A stretch of DNA of 64,000 nucleotides from Streptomyces griseochromogenes (GCF_001542625.1 NZ_CP016279.1:5952001-6016000), one strand, 5' to 3'; shown: positions 1 to 9,190, counted from the first letter of the stretch. Made by a program: numbers and translations. The notes: generated by a model not told the origin, from the letters alone.

Positions 1-1118
1 ACGATGACGGCCGGGACGCGGAAGCCAGCGCCGATCGGCAGGCCCTGGATGTACTCGTCCGGCGTCCCCGGCGCTGCGGTCGGCGGGGCCACGTGGTCGA
101 ACAGTCCGTCGTTCTCGTCGTAGTTGAGGATGAAGGCGGTCTTGCGCCACACGTTCGGGTTGGCGGCGATCGCCTCGATCTTCGAGGCCACGAAGTCGGC
201 GCCGGCCGCCGGGAGGTAGTCGGGGTGCTCCGACTGGTAGCCCGTCGGGATGATCCAGCTCACCGTCGGGAGACGGTCGCCCCGGGCGTCGTCCTCGAAG
301 GTGCCTTCGGGCTGCGGGCGTACGCCCCGCTCGTACAGGTCGGAGCCGGGCCGTGCCTTCTTGAAGGCGGCGAACTGCTCGAGCATGTTGCAGCCGTAGT
401 CGTCGTCCTGCTGGTACACCTTCCAGCTGATGCCGGCCGCCTGGAGGCGCTCGGCGTACGTCGTCCAGCGGTACGGCGTCGGCGCGACGTTGCTGATGAT
501 CGGGCCGCCCTGGGTGCCGCCCGGGTCGATCGAGCCGGTCATCCACATCAGGCGGTTGGGCCAGGTCGGGCCGAACACCGAGCAGAAATAGTTGTCGCAG
601 ATGGTGAAGGTCTCGGCGAGCGCGAACTGGAACGGGATGTCCTCGCGCGTGTAGTAGCCCATCACGTAGGGGCCGTGGACGCCGTCGGCCTTGCGGTGGG
701 CGGGCAGCCAGCGGTCCATCTTGCCGCCGTTCCAGGCCTGGTGCTGCACGGACCAGGCGTGGCTGGTGGACGGGATGGCCTGGGCGCTCGACTTGTGGGT
801 GTCGAGGTGGAAGGGCAGCAGATAGCCCTTCGGGTTCACGGCGTCGGGCTGGTAGAAGACGGAACGTCCGTTGTCGAGCTTGAGAGCCTGCGGGTCGGCG
901 AAGCCCCGGACGCCCGACAGGGTGCCGAAGTAGTGGTCGAAGGACCGGTTCTCCTGCATCAGCATGACGACGTGCTCGATGTCCTGCAGTGAACCGTTCT
1001 TGGGCGGCTCGGCGGCGACGGCCTTCCGGACGCTCGGCGGGAGCAGAGAGAGGGCCGCGGCGGCGCCCAGCGCGCCCGCAGCCGAACCCAGGAGTCTACG
1101 GCGTGTCAACTCGGCCAT
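1..1118 (-). CDS. Tat-secreted phosphoesterase / phospholipase C (C-terminus cut by window edge)
   Basis: The protein starts with a twin-arginine signal (MAELTRRRLLGSAAG) followed by an alanine-rich hydrophobic stretch, so it is probably exported folded. About 45 residues in comes the phosphoesterase motif ENRSFDHYFG, typical of the bacterial phospholipase C / acid phosphatase family that hydrolyses phospholipids or phosphate esters outside the cell. Further family blocks are visible, such as GPTWPNRLMWMTGS and NYDENDGLFDHVAPP. The ATG at 1118 is preceded by an AAGGGG ribosome binding site. About 372 residues lie inside the window and the C-terminal end lies to the left. Family call is firm; the exact substrate is not. 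Confidence 0.9.
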   Translation of the reverse strand, partial: MAELTRRRLLGSAAGALGAAAALSLLPPSVRKAVAAEPPKNGSLQDIEHVVMLMQENRSFDHYFGTLSGVRGFADPQALKLDNGRSVFYQPDAVNPKGYLLPFHLDTHKSSAQAIPSTSHAWSVQHQAWNGGKMDRWLPAHRKADGVHGPYVMGYYTREDIPFQFALAETFTICDNYFCSVFGPTWPNRLMWMTGSIDPGGTQGGPIISNVAPTPYRWTTYAERLQAAGISWKVYQQDDDYGCNMLEQFAAFKKARPGSDLYERGVRPQPEGTFEDDARGDRLPTVSWIIPTGYQSEHPDYLPAAGADFVASKIEAIAANPNVWRKTAFILNYDENDGLFDHVAPPTAAPGTPDEYIQGLPIGAGFRVPAVI

Positions 1119-1517
1119 GTTTGCCCCTTCTTGAGCAAGAGAAGCTCTGCGGAGTGACGGCCGGCCCGGCGAAAGAGCGGGCCATCGATCACCCTCCTCC
1201 AGGACCGCGGGGCGTATCAGGGAAGGGCGGTGAACATGTGGCCAACGCGCGGGAATGGGTTGGCCAAACCGTGACCGTCAACACCCCCACGTCGCATGGC
1301 TGTTGCCGGGCGTTGAGAAAACGGTGGCTCCTACAGGGATCAAGGGGCGGCTTTCCGGGCTCCTGATCGACCAGCACCCCGGGCATCGAGCGCGGCCGAG
1401 CCGGACGAGTCGCTACGGTGCCGCATTCGGCCAAGAAGCGAGCCGGCCGTCGATCACGCCCATTCATAAAGCCCGCTTGAGGAACGCTCAATAATTCCTT
1501 ATAGAAAGGGGTTTCAT
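1119..1517. other. Intergenic region upstream of the phospholipase and the aldehyde-type operon
   Basis: No convincing gene is seen here. The stretch must carry the leftward promoter of the phospholipase C gene and probably the rightward promoter of the operon that starts near 1.5-1.8 kb. Base composition drops near 1470-1515 (an AT-rich patch around AATAATTCCTTATAGAAA), which is unusual for this genome and is a plausible promoter area, but no clear -35/-10 pair could be assigned. Confidence 0.4.
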
Positions 1518-1784
1518 GTGACAGCCGTCTCGCGTCCGGAGGGAACCAAAAGCGGTCACATCTCGTCCGCTCGAGCACCGAAGCCCCTGCTCACATGGCT
1601 TGTTAGCGCAAGCCCGTCCCGAATGTTGAGATATCCTTCTGGTCCGGACGCCCCGTTCATCGCGGGCGAGCCGTTGATTCATATCGTCAACGACAAGGCC
1701 TTCCATCGTTCCGGAGCGGCCCACTCGTCGTACCTCCGTCGGCCTTTCCCTTCCGACGGTTCACGCCTTTCGAGCAGGAATTGA
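1518..1784 (+). CDS. Possible small upstream protein, translationally coupled to the first ligase gene
   Basis: This 88-residue frame opens with GTG seven bases after an AAAGGGG ribosome binding site, and its TGA stop shares its last base with the ATG of the next gene (TGATG), an arrangement expected for translational coupling. Against it, roughly two thirds of third codon positions are G or C, far below the neighbours, and the product resembles no family I know and has no signal peptide. It could be a leader peptide, a small partner protein or chance. An ATG that overlaps the GTG runs straight into a stop codon. Confidence 0.3.
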   Translation: MTAVSRPEGTKSGHISSARAPKPLLTWLVSASPSRMLRYPSGPDAPFIAGEPLIHIVNDKAFHRSGAAHSSYLRRPFPSDGSRLSSRN

Positions 1785-3046
1785 TGCCCGTTCAACCACT
1801 TACGGAGCTCATACGCTTCGCGCGCAACAATTCACCTTTCTACCGTGAGCTCTATGCCCACCTTCCCAGTGAAGTGGCGCAACTCACAGACCTTCCCGTG
1901 GTGCCGCAGACGGACTTCTGGCGGGCCAACTCGCCCCGCGACAACAGGCTCCTGACCGCACCCCTCCACGAGGCGGTCGTCTTCCGCAGCGGTGGCACGA
2001 CGGGATCCCCGAAGTTCTCCTACTACACGCGCACGGAATGGCGAGAGTTCACCACGGCGTTCGGCGCCGGACTCGTCCGTGCCGGGCTCCTGGCGGGCCA
2101 CCGCGTCGCCGATCTGTTCTACGCGGGTGATCTGTACGCCAGTTTCAGCTTCGTCCTGGACTCGCTGCACCGTTCCCCGGTGGCCAACGTGCGCTTCCCG
2201 CTCGGCGGTGCGGCGCCCTTGGAGTCGATCGTGGCCACGCTGGAGGACTTCCAGGTCCAGGTCGTCGCCGGTACGCCCACCACGCTGTGCTCCCTCGCCG
2301 AGCGCCTCACCAGCGCCGGCCGCTCGCTACCGGACGTGGAACTGCTGTTCTTCGGCGGTGAGTGCCTCTTCGGCGACCAACTGCCCCTGCTCGCGGCCGC
2401 GTTCCCGAACGCACAGGTGCGGTCGCTCGGCTACGCGAGCGTCGACGCCGGGCTGCTCGGCGAGGCGGTGCCCGGCGGCGACCCGCGCGTGCACCGTGCT
2501 TTCACCCCGTACACAGTGGTCGAGATCCTCGACGACGAGACCGACCGGCCCGTCACCGGCGACGGCGTTCCGGGGCGACTGGTCGTCACCGATCTACGCA
2601 GACGGCTGATGCCGGTGCTCCGTTACCCGGCCGGTGACCGGGCCCAATGGGTGGACCGGGACGCCGGTGTGTTCCGCATCCTGGGTCGCGCCGAGGAAGG
2701 CGTACGCGTCGGTCCCGTCTCCCTCTACACCCAGGACGTCCACGACATCGTCATGGCCGCCGACACGGCCGGTGAGGTGACGGGGATGCAGCTGGTGGTG
2801 CGCCGCGGCGACGGCCGTGACGGCCTGGCACTGCGGCTCGCGGCAGGTGAGCCCGGCGACGGGAGCGCCGCGTTGGGGGACGCCGTCGCCGCCGCGGTCC
2901 TGGCGCAACGCCCGCTCTATCGGAGTGCGGTCACCGCCGGTCATGTGAACCCGCTCACCGTCGAATGGGTCCGGCACCAGGATCTGGCCGTCAACGCTCG
3001 TTCGGGCAAGCTCATCCGGGTCGTCGACGAACGGCCGCATTCATGA
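1784..3046 (+). CDS. PaaK/EhpF-like AMP-forming acid ligase
   Basis: This 420-residue protein belongs to the phenylacetate-CoA ligase-like branch of adenylate-forming enzymes, close in layout to EhpF. The phosphate-binding loop FRSGGTTGSPK lies at residues 67-77, followed by FFGGECLFGDQ and the LGYASVDAGLLGEA block that usually completes the adenylate site. The C-terminal lid domain is present with a lysine in SGKLIRV near the end. It likely activates a carboxylic or amino acid as its adenylate. It is the first clear gene of a five-gene operon with 4-bp overlaps. I chose ATG 1784 over TTG 1781 because it fits the TGATG coupling. Substrate unknown. Confidence 0.85.
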   Translation: MPVQPLTELIRFARNNSPFYRELYAHLPSEVAQLTDLPVVPQTDFWRANSPRDNRLLTAPLHEAVVFRSGGTTGSPKFSYYTRTEWREFTTAFGAGLVRAGLLAGHRVADLFYAGDLYASFSFVLDSLHRSPVANVRFPLGGAAPLESIVATLEDFQVQVVAGTPTTLCSLAERLTSAGRSLPDVELLFFGGECLFGDQLPLLAAAFPNAQVRSLGYASVDAGLLGEAVPGGDPRVHRAFTPYTVVEILDDETDRPVTGDGVPGRLVVTDLRRRLMPVLRYPAGDRAQWVDRDAGVFRILGRAEEGVRVGPVSLYTQDVHDIVMAADTAGEVTGMQLVVRRGDGRDGLALRLAAGEPGDGSAALGDAVAAAVLAQRPLYRSAVTAGHVNPLTVEWVRHQDLAVNARSGKLIRVVDERPHS

Positions 3047-4329
3047 GCGCGGTGGGGACCGGCGCACGCCGTCTGCCCCTCGTGCTGCGCAACCCGTCCT
3101 TCGGCCGGGTCTGGGCCGGTCAGCTTCTCACGCAGGCCGCGAGCAGGATGTTCCAGGTCGGCGCGGTCTGGTGGCTGGTCGGGTTCGCGGGCGGAGCGCA
3201 CCGCGGGCTCGACTCGGGCCTGTTCCTCATGGTCAGCACACTGCCCGCGGTCGCCCTCGCTCCCGTGGTCGCCCGCGTGATCGCCCGTCACGCCCCTCGG
3301 ACGGTGCTGGCCTGCGCGGCCGCCGTGGCCGGCCTGGTGGCCATGGCGGCGGCCGTCCTGGCGCAGGCCGGGGCGCTGCCGATGGCGGCGGTCTACGCGG
3401 TGGGGCTGGCGCTGGCGGCCTGTCAGGCCCTCTTCGACCCGTGTCTGACGACATCGGTGCCACAACTCGTCGACGACGCCGACATCGAGGCGGCCACCGG
3501 ATTCGAGCTGTCCACCCAGTCGGTCGCGGGGCTCGGCGGAGGACTGCTCGGCCCGCTCATCGTCGACACGGGCGGCCTCCCGGGTGTCGTCGCTGCCTGC
3601 GCCGCCGCCTATCTGCTCGCCGCCCTGCTGGTCCGCTCGGCACGGTTCCCGCACGCCACGACGCGGACGGACGGAGCGGAGAGCGGCGCGGCACCCGCGT
3701 CGCGGACGCTGCGCCAGGTGCTGGCAGGACTGCCGTTCATCCTCCGTGTACTGCTCTGTTTCGCCGCGGCCAACGTCTTCACCACCGCCGTCTACGTCGT
3801 GATGCCGCTGTACACGCGGGGTGTGCTGCACTCCACCGGTTCGACCGTGGCCTCGCTGGAGGCGGCGCTCGGCGTGGGCACGCTCGTCGGGTCCTTCACC
3901 GGCGCCCGCGTTCCGGGACGTCCCGTCGCCGTCGGCAGCGCGTGTCTGACCGTGATGGCCGTGGCGCTGGGTCTGCCGGGTCTGGCCGCCGGGCACGCCG
4001 TCGCGTTCGGTGCGCTGGCCGTCGCCGGCTGGTGCGTCGGTGTGATCGGTGTCCGCTTCGTCGCACTGTTCCAGCGACTGGTGCCCGCCGGTGACAAGCC
4101 CGAGTTCTTCGCGGCCATGCAGGCGCTGCTCGGTGCCACGTTCCCCGTTGCCTCACTCGTCTTCGGCGCACTCGGTGACCATCTGACGGCCCGAACGCTC
4201 TGCCTGGTGCAGGGCGCGGGTCTCGTGCCCGTCGCGCTGGCGCTGTGGTGGCTCGGCGGCCGGGCGGACTCCGGCGATGTGCGGGCGTCCGCCACGCAGC
4301 CCCTGGCACGGGCGGGAGAGACGTCATGA
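3043..4329 (+). CDS. MFS transporter, probable product exporter
   Basis: A 428-residue multi-pass membrane protein of the major facilitator superfamily, MFS_3/EntS-like, with about 12 hydrophobic segments. The N-terminal block LPLVLRNPSFGRVWAGQLLT is typical of that group. The ATG at 3043 overlaps the stop of the upstream ligase (ATGA), so the two are co-translated. Sitting inside a biosynthetic operon, it most likely exports the product or gives self-protection. Family is clear; the cargo is inferred from context. Confidence 0.85.
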   Translation: MSAVGTGARRLPLVLRNPSFGRVWAGQLLTQAASRMFQVGAVWWLVGFAGGAHRGLDSGLFLMVSTLPAVALAPVVARVIARHAPRTVLACAAAVAGLVAMAAAVLAQAGALPMAAVYAVGLALAACQALFDPCLTTSVPQLVDDADIEAATGFELSTQSVAGLGGGLLGPLIVDTGGLPGVVAACAAAYLLAALLVRSARFPHATTRTDGAESGAAPASRTLRQVLAGLPFILRVLLCFAAANVFTTAVYVVMPLYTRGVLHSTGSTVASLEAALGVGTLVGSFTGARVPGRPVAVGSACLTVMAVALGLPGLAAGHAVAFGALAVAGWCVGVIGVRFVALFQRLVPAGDKPEFFAAMQALLGATFPVASLVFGALGDHLTARTLCLVQGAGLVPVALALWWLGGRADSGDVRASATQPLARAGETS

Positions 4330-5462
4330 GCGTCGTCCTCGCCCCCGCCGCGGTCCAGGACATCGCGGAACTGCGGCAGTTGTACTTCGAGGTGTACGGG
4401 CACGGCTACCCGGTGCCGCTCGGCAGTGACCCGGCCGTGATGCGCCGCCTGATCACCGACGGCACCGCGCACTGGCTCACCGCCCGCACGCCCCGTGGCG
4501 ACCTCGTCGGCTCCGCCGTGGTGCAGACCGATCCGGGCAGCCGCATCGGCAAACTCGTCGGGCTCGCCGTGCATCCGGGTCACCGGGGCGGCGGGCTGGC
4601 TTCCCGGCTGACCGGTGCCGTCTGCGCCGAAGCGTTCGCCACCGGCCGCCTCGACTCGGTGTACGCCACCGTCCGGGTCGTCACCGAGGGCCCCCAGCAC
4701 GTCGTCGTACGCAACGGTTTCAGGCCGCTCGGCCTGATGCCCAACGCGGTGGAGGTCGAAGGGTGCGAGAGTCTCGCGCTGTTCGCCCGTTACGCCGACG
4801 GCGTGCTGGATCGCCGCGCCCCCGTCGAGCGCGTGCCCGAACGCCTGTCGGCGCTGCTGTCCGCCGCGTCCGCCGGGATCGGTATCGACTGCTCCGCCAC
4901 CGGGATCGTCCCGGACCGCGCGGCGGCACGCTCCGCCTCCGGTGCCGATCCCATCGAGCTGATCGACGCCCCGGCCTTCGTCCGCCGCCGCTTCCTGGAG
5001 CGTTTTCCCGACGCGGGCGACCGCTTCTTCCCGCTGCACACGCCGAACGCGCTCCTGGTGGCGGCCGACGGCGGCTTCGAGGCGTACGCCGACCTCGACC
5101 CGGTGGCGGGAAGCTGCGCCCTGGTCGCCGTGCATCCGCGCCCGGCCGCGGTGGCCGGCGCGCTGGAGGCGCTGATGACCACGGTCACCCGGGCCGGCGC
5201 GGACTATGCCGAGACGCTGCTCCCTCTGGCCGACACCGAGGCGCTGGAGGTATTCCTCGCCTCGGGGTTCGTGCCCAGCGCGGTCTATCCGGCGATGCGC
5301 CGCATCGACGACCGCTTCCACGACTACGTGGTGCTCTCCCGCACCAGCCGCCAGATCGACTTCCGCACGACGGCCGTCAGCCCCTTGCTGCAGCCGTATC
5401 TGGGCGCCTACCTGAGCGCCTGGACCGCCACCTACCTGCCCCTTCACGAGGTGTCCCGATGA
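4326..5462 (+). CDS. GNAT N-acetyltransferase with a second degenerate GNAT-like half
   Basis: The 378-residue protein has an N-terminal GNAT fold with the acetyl-CoA loop in LAVHPGHRGGGLASRL (about residues 80-95), the classical R/QxxGxG/A pattern. The C-terminal half (about 190-378) looks like a second, diverged acyltransferase domain. GNAT enzymes move an acyl group from acyl-CoA to an amine. In this operon it would suit N-acetylation of an amino acid or peptide. It starts at ATG 4326, overlapping the MFS stop by 4 bp, and its own stop overlaps the LuxE-like gene the same way. Confidence 0.82.
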   Translation: MSVVLAPAAVQDIAELRQLYFEVYGHGYPVPLGSDPAVMRRLITDGTAHWLTARTPRGDLVGSAVVQTDPGSRIGKLVGLAVHPGHRGGGLASRLTGAVCAEAFATGRLDSVYATVRVVTEGPQHVVVRNGFRPLGLMPNAVEVEGCESLALFARYADGVLDRRAPVERVPERLSALLSAASAGIGIDCSATGIVPDRAAARSASGADPIELIDAPAFVRRRFLERFPDAGDRFFPLHTPNALLVAADGGFEAYADLDPVAGSCALVAVHPRPAAVAGALEALMTTVTRAGADYAETLLPLADTEALEVFLASGFVPSAVYPAMRRIDDRFHDYVVLSRTSRQIDFRTTAVSPLLQPYLGAYLSAWTATYLPLHEVSR

Positions 5463-6625
5463 ACCCCCATCTCGCTCCGGTCGAGGTTCCCGACCCGGCG
5501 GCGCTCGGCCACGTGCAGCGGCTGTGCGACCTCGACGAGCCGTACGCGGCCGGCGCCGACGTCGACGAGCTGTTCGCCGCGGCGATGGCCGAGACCAACG
5601 CCTGGCACACCCGCCGCTCCCCGCTCTTCGCCGCCCTGCTCCAGGAGACGCCCGAGGCTCCCGCGCCCACGGTCGGCGAAGGGGTGCGCACCCCGCTCGT
5701 GCCCGCCGCCTTCTTCAAACGCCACGAGGTGCTCTCCGTCCCCCGCGACGAGGTGTTCCTGCATCTGACCTCCTCGGGCACCACGGGCCAGAAGTCGCAG
5801 ATGTTCTTCGACGAGTGGACGATCCGCTCGGCGCAGCGCATGGTGGCCCGGATCTTCGACCACTACGGCTGGATCACCCCCGACCAGCCGGTCAACTACC
5901 TGCTCTACAGCTACGAGCCCGCGCCGTCGCTGAAGCTGGGCACGTCGTTCACCGACAACTACCTGTGCGACTTCGCCCCGGCCCGGCACACCACACACGC
6001 GCTGCGGCACACCGGCTCCGGCCACGAGTTCGACGTGCACGGCTGCATCGCGGCGCTCCAGCGCTATGCGCAGGACGACGTGCCGGTCCGTATCCTCGGC
6101 TTCCCGGCCTTCCTCTACTTCACCCTGGAGCGGATGAGGGCGATGGGTCTGCCACCGCTGCGGCTGCCCGAGGGATCGCTGGTGGTGCTCGGCGGCGGTT
6201 GGAAGGGCCATGCCGACCGCCAGATCGGCAAGGCCGACTTCTGTGCCGAGGTCACCGAGCGCCTCGGTATTCCGGGCGACCGGATCCGCGACACCTTCGG
6301 CTCCGTCGAGCACTGCGTGCCGTACGTCGAGTGCGCACACCACCGGCTGCACGTGCCGGTGTGGTCGCGCGCCGCGGTCCGCGACACGGGGACGCTGCAC
6401 CCGCTGCCGTACGGAGAGCGCGGCTTTCTTCACCTGGTCAGCCCGTACATCACCTCCGTTCCGGCACAAAGCGTCGTGATGGGCGACCTCGCCTCGCTGC
6501 ACCCGGGCGAGGAATGCCCCTGCCCGCTGTCCACCGACTGGTTCACCGTGCACGGCCGTGCCGGGGTGAGCCGTAACCGCAGCTGCGCCGTCGCCGCCGC
6601 CGAACTGATGAAGGGAATGTCGTGA
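5459..6625 (+). CDS. LuxE-type acyl-protein synthetase
   Basis: A 388-residue member of the LuxE family, which activates an acyl group as adenylate and then transfers it to an enzyme cysteine or to a reductase partner. The nucleotide loop LTSSGTTGQKSQ is at about residues 103-114, the block FGSVEHCVPYVEC lies near 280, and a conserved-type cysteine sits close to the C-terminus (NRSCAV, about residue 376), matching the LuxE acyl-accepting cysteine. It starts at ATG 5459 with a 4-bp overlap to the GNAT gene and ends in a GTGA overlap with the LuxC fusion gene. No luxAB is present, so bioluminescence is ruled out here. Confidence 0.85.
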   Translation: MNPHLAPVEVPDPAALGHVQRLCDLDEPYAAGADVDELFAAAMAETNAWHTRRSPLFAALLQETPEAPAPTVGEGVRTPLVPAAFFKRHEVLSVPRDEVFLHLTSSGTTGQKSQMFFDEWTIRSAQRMVARIFDHYGWITPDQPVNYLLYSYEPAPSLKLGTSFTDNYLCDFAPARHTTHALRHTGSGHEFDVHGCIAALQRYAQDDVPVRILGFPAFLYFTLERMRAMGLPPLRLPEGSLVVLGGGWKGHADRQIGKADFCAEVTERLGIPGDRIRDTFGSVEHCVPYVECAHHRLHVPVWSRAAVRDTGTLHPLPYGERGFLHLVSPYITSVPAQSVVMGDLASLHPGEECPCPLSTDWFTVHGRAGVSRNRSCAVAAAELMKGMS

Positions 6626-9126
6626 CCACCTCCGCACCTCACCTCTGGCAGGGCGAGTACATCGACGATGCCGAGGCCGGCCGGCGGCTCGCCGGGCTGG
6701 CGGAGCTGACCGGGCGGGTCCTGGCGCGTCCGCTGCCCACCGACGTGGTGCTCGCCGCCTGCGCCGCGGTCAGCCGTGACCTGTCCGATCCCGGCTCCGC
6801 CCTGTACGGCCGGCTGGCGGGGAACCTGCCCGCCGACGAGGCCGCGGCCACCTTGGCCGAGCTGGCCGGCGCGCTCACCCGGCAGGCGCTGGAACGCAAG
6901 CTGCGCCGCGAGCTCGGCGGGCTGCGGCCGGAGCGGCTGACCCGGCCGGACGGCCGCGAGACGGTGTACGAGTCCTGGGCGCCGGTGGGCCTGCTGGTGC
7001 ACATCGCGCCCGGCAACGCCGCCGCCGTGGCACCGCTGAGCGTCGTCGAGGGCCTGCTGGCAGGCAACCTCAACGTCCTGAAGACCAGCAGCTCCGACAC
7101 CGCACTCGCCCAGGACCTGCTCGCCGCGCTCGGGACCGCCGACCCGACCGGACTGGTCACGGAACGCGTCGTGGCCCTCCGCTTCCCGTCGTCGCGCCAG
7201 GACTGGATCCGGACGCTGTGCGGACAGGCGGACGCGATCGCCGCGTGGGGCGGCGAGGACGCGATACGCGCGGTGAGCGAGCTCGCACCGCCGGGCTGCC
7301 GGGTCGTCGAGTGGGGGCACCGGATCTCGTTCGCCTACCTGACCCCTCAAGCGGCCACCGACGACGACATCCTGGACGCGCTCGCCGAGGATGTCTGCCG
7401 CTTCGAACAGCAGGCCTGCTCCAGCCCGCAGGTGGTCTATCTCGACACCTCGGACGCCCAGGACGTCTTCGCCCTCGCCGAGCGGTTCGCCGAACGGCTG
7501 GCGAAGGTGTCCGACGCCCGGCCCGCGCCGCGCCCCGGACCGGCCGAGCAGGCGGAGATCACCACCGTGCAGCAGCTGGCCCGGCTCGAAGAACACCTGG
7601 GTCTCACCCGCGTGTTCACCGCGGCCGACGGTTCATGGCGGGTGATGGCGGACACCCGGCCCGCACTCGACGCCTCCCCGCTGCACCGCAGCGTGTGGGT
7701 GAAACCACTCCCCCGGCACCGCGTCGCGGCGACGCTGCGGCCGATGCGCCGCTATCTGCAGACCGCGGCCGTGGCCGGGAGCCGGACGGACGTGGCCGAG
7801 CTGTCGCGCGCTCTCTTCGCCGCCGGGGTCACCCGGGTCACACCGGTCGGCTCCATGCTGGAAGGCTACGAGGGCGAACCCCACGACGGGGTCTACGCGT
7901 TGCAGCGCTACAGCCGCCGGGTGAGCGTGCGTGCGCCGGGCGCGGAGTTCGGCACCGTCGCGTGCCTGGACGACCTGGTGGCGCCCCCGGTTCTGCCCCC
8001 GGCGCCGACGGCGCCCCTGCTCGGCAAGGAAGGCGTGCAGCACGCCCTCGTCTCCCTGGACCCGCGCCACGCCCATCTGTACTTCCGCAGCGGGGGTTCC
8101 ACGGGCACGCCCGCCCTGTCGGTGTTCACCTGCGACGACTACGACAACCAGATGCGCGCCGCGGCCGACGGACTGCTCACCGCCGGTTTCGACCCGGCCC
8201 GTGACCGGGCGGCCAACCTGTTCTACAGCGGCGGGATGTACGGCAGCTTCATCAGCTTCTTCTCCATTCTGGAACGCCTGAACGCCACCCAGTTCCCGAT
8301 CGCCGCGGGCCCCGACCACGCCATGACCGCCGAAGCGCTGGTCACCCACGGGGCGGACACCGTCTTCGGCATGCCGTCCTACCTGTGGCAGCTGTTCCAC
8401 GCCGAGGCCGACCGGCTGCGTGCGTACGGCGGGATCAGGAAGGTCTTCTACGGTGGGGAGCACTTCACCGCCGAACAACGCCGGGTCCTCACCGAGGAGT
8501 TCGGCGTCGAGGTCATCCGTTCCGCGGCGTACGGCAGCACCGATCTGGGACCGCTGGGCTATCAGTGCACAGCCGGCGAGGGCTCAGTCCACCACGTGCT
8601 GACCGACCTGCACACCTTGGAGATCCTCGATCCGCACAGCGACCGCCCCGTGGCACCGGGTGAGCCGGGACGGCTGGTCTTCACCTCCCGGGGCCGTGCC
8701 GGGCAGCGACTGGAACGCTACGAGATCGGTGACCTGGGCCGCGAAGTGCAGGGCGCGTGCACGTGCGGCAGCCGGGTACCGCGCCTGGAACTGCTCGGGC
8801 GCTACGGCGACGTCGTGCGCGTCGGCACGTACTTCCTCAACTACCGGCGCATCCTGCGGGCCGCGCAGGACCGCCTCGGCTACCACGGCGAACTGCAGTT
8901 GGTGGTCGCGTCCGGCTCCGACCGGGAGATGCTGACGGTCCGGCTCGACGACCAGTACGCGAACGACCCCGAGTCCGCACGGGACGCCCTCGTCGCCGAG
9001 GTGACAGAGCTGGCCTCGGCCGAGGCGGAGGGCCTGCTGGCCCTCTCCGTGGAGACCGTGCGCAGGGAGACGTTCGAGCGCACGGCGACCAGCGGCAAGT
9101 TGCGCACGGTCATCGACCTGCGCTGA
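6622..9126 (+). CDS. LuxC acyl reductase fused to PaaK/EhpF-like ligase
   Basis: An 834-residue two-domain enzyme. Residues 1 to about 440 are a LuxC-type acyl-CoA reductase of the aldehyde dehydrogenase superfamily, with the cofactor region VHIAPGNAAAVAPLS near 130-145 and the thioester-forming cysteine C266 in EQQACSSPQ. Residues about 450-834 form a PaaK/EhpF-like adenylating domain with the loop [11 protein letters not shown] near 488-498, the block FYGGEHFTAEQ and AAYGSTDLGPLGY. One chain could therefore activate a carboxylate, take it as enzyme thioester and reduce it with NAD(P)H to an aldehyde. LuxC and EhpF-like proteins are usually separate. Starts at GTG 6622 overlapping the LuxE-like stop. 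Confidence 0.85.
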   Translation: MTTSAPHLWQGEYIDDAEAGRRLAGLAELTGRVLARPLPTDVVLAACAAVSRDLSDPGSALYGRLAGNLPADEAAATLAELAGALTRQALERKLRRELGGLRPERLTRPDGRETVYESWAPVGLLVHIAPGNAAAVAPLSVVEGLLAGNLNVLKTSSSDTALAQDLLAALGTADPTGLVTERVVALRFPSSRQDWIRTLCGQADAIAAWGGEDAIRAVSELAPPGCRVVEWGHRISFAYLTPQAATDDDILDALAEDVCRFEQQACSSPQVVYLDTSDAQDVFALAERFAERLAKVSDARPAPRPGPAEQAEITTVQQLARLEEHLGLTRVFTAADGSWRVMADTRPALDASPLHRSVWVKPLPRHRVAATLRPMRRYLQTAAVAGSRTDVAELSRALFAAGVTRVTPVGSMLEGYEGEPHDGVYALQRYSRRVSVRAPGAEFGTVACLDDLVAPPVLPPAPTAPLLGKEGVQHALVSLDPRHAHLYFRSGGSTGTPALSVFTCDDYDNQMRAAADGLLTAGFDPARDRAANLFYSGGMYGSFISFFSILERLNATQFPIAAGPDHAMTAEALVTHGADTVFGMPSYLWQLFHAEADRLRAYGGIRKVFYGGEHFTAEQRRVLTEEFGVEVIRSAAYGSTDLGPLGYQCTAGEGSVHHVLTDLHTLEILDPHSDRPVAPGEPGRLVFTSRGRAGQRLERYEIGDLGREVQGACTCGSRVPRLELLGRYGDVVRVGTYFLNYRRILRAAQDRLGYHGELQLVVASGSDREMLTVRLDDQYANDPESARDALVAEVTELASAEAEGLLALSVETVRRETFERTATSGKLRTVIDLR

Positions 9127-9137
9127 CCACGGCACCG

Positions 9138-9190
9138 TATGGGCGGCGGACGGGCTCCGCCGCCCATAGGGGCTGCCGTGCGGCAGCCCC
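9138..9190. terminator. Tandem hairpins between convergent genes
   Basis: Two perfect hairpins lie back to back in the 87-bp gap between the LuxC-ligase fusion and the convergent ATP-grasp gene. The first (9138-9168) has a 13-bp stem and a 5-nt CGGGC loop. The second (9169-9190) has a roughly 9-bp stem of GGGGCTGCC type with a tight loop. They should stop transcription from both sides. Confidence 0.75.

Noticed and set aside
1189..1578. Minus-strand frame of 129 codons upstream of the aldehyde operon
   Set aside because: No ribosome binding site, atypical codon use and no resemblance to any family; treated as non-coding.
5459..9126. Bioluminescence (lux) operon
   Set aside because: LuxC- and LuxE-type proteins are present but luxA and luxB are missing, the reductase is fused to an EhpF-like ligase, and an acetyltransferase and exporter are in the operon. 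The decayed luciferase-like gene at 15.3 kb is a different family branch and not linked.
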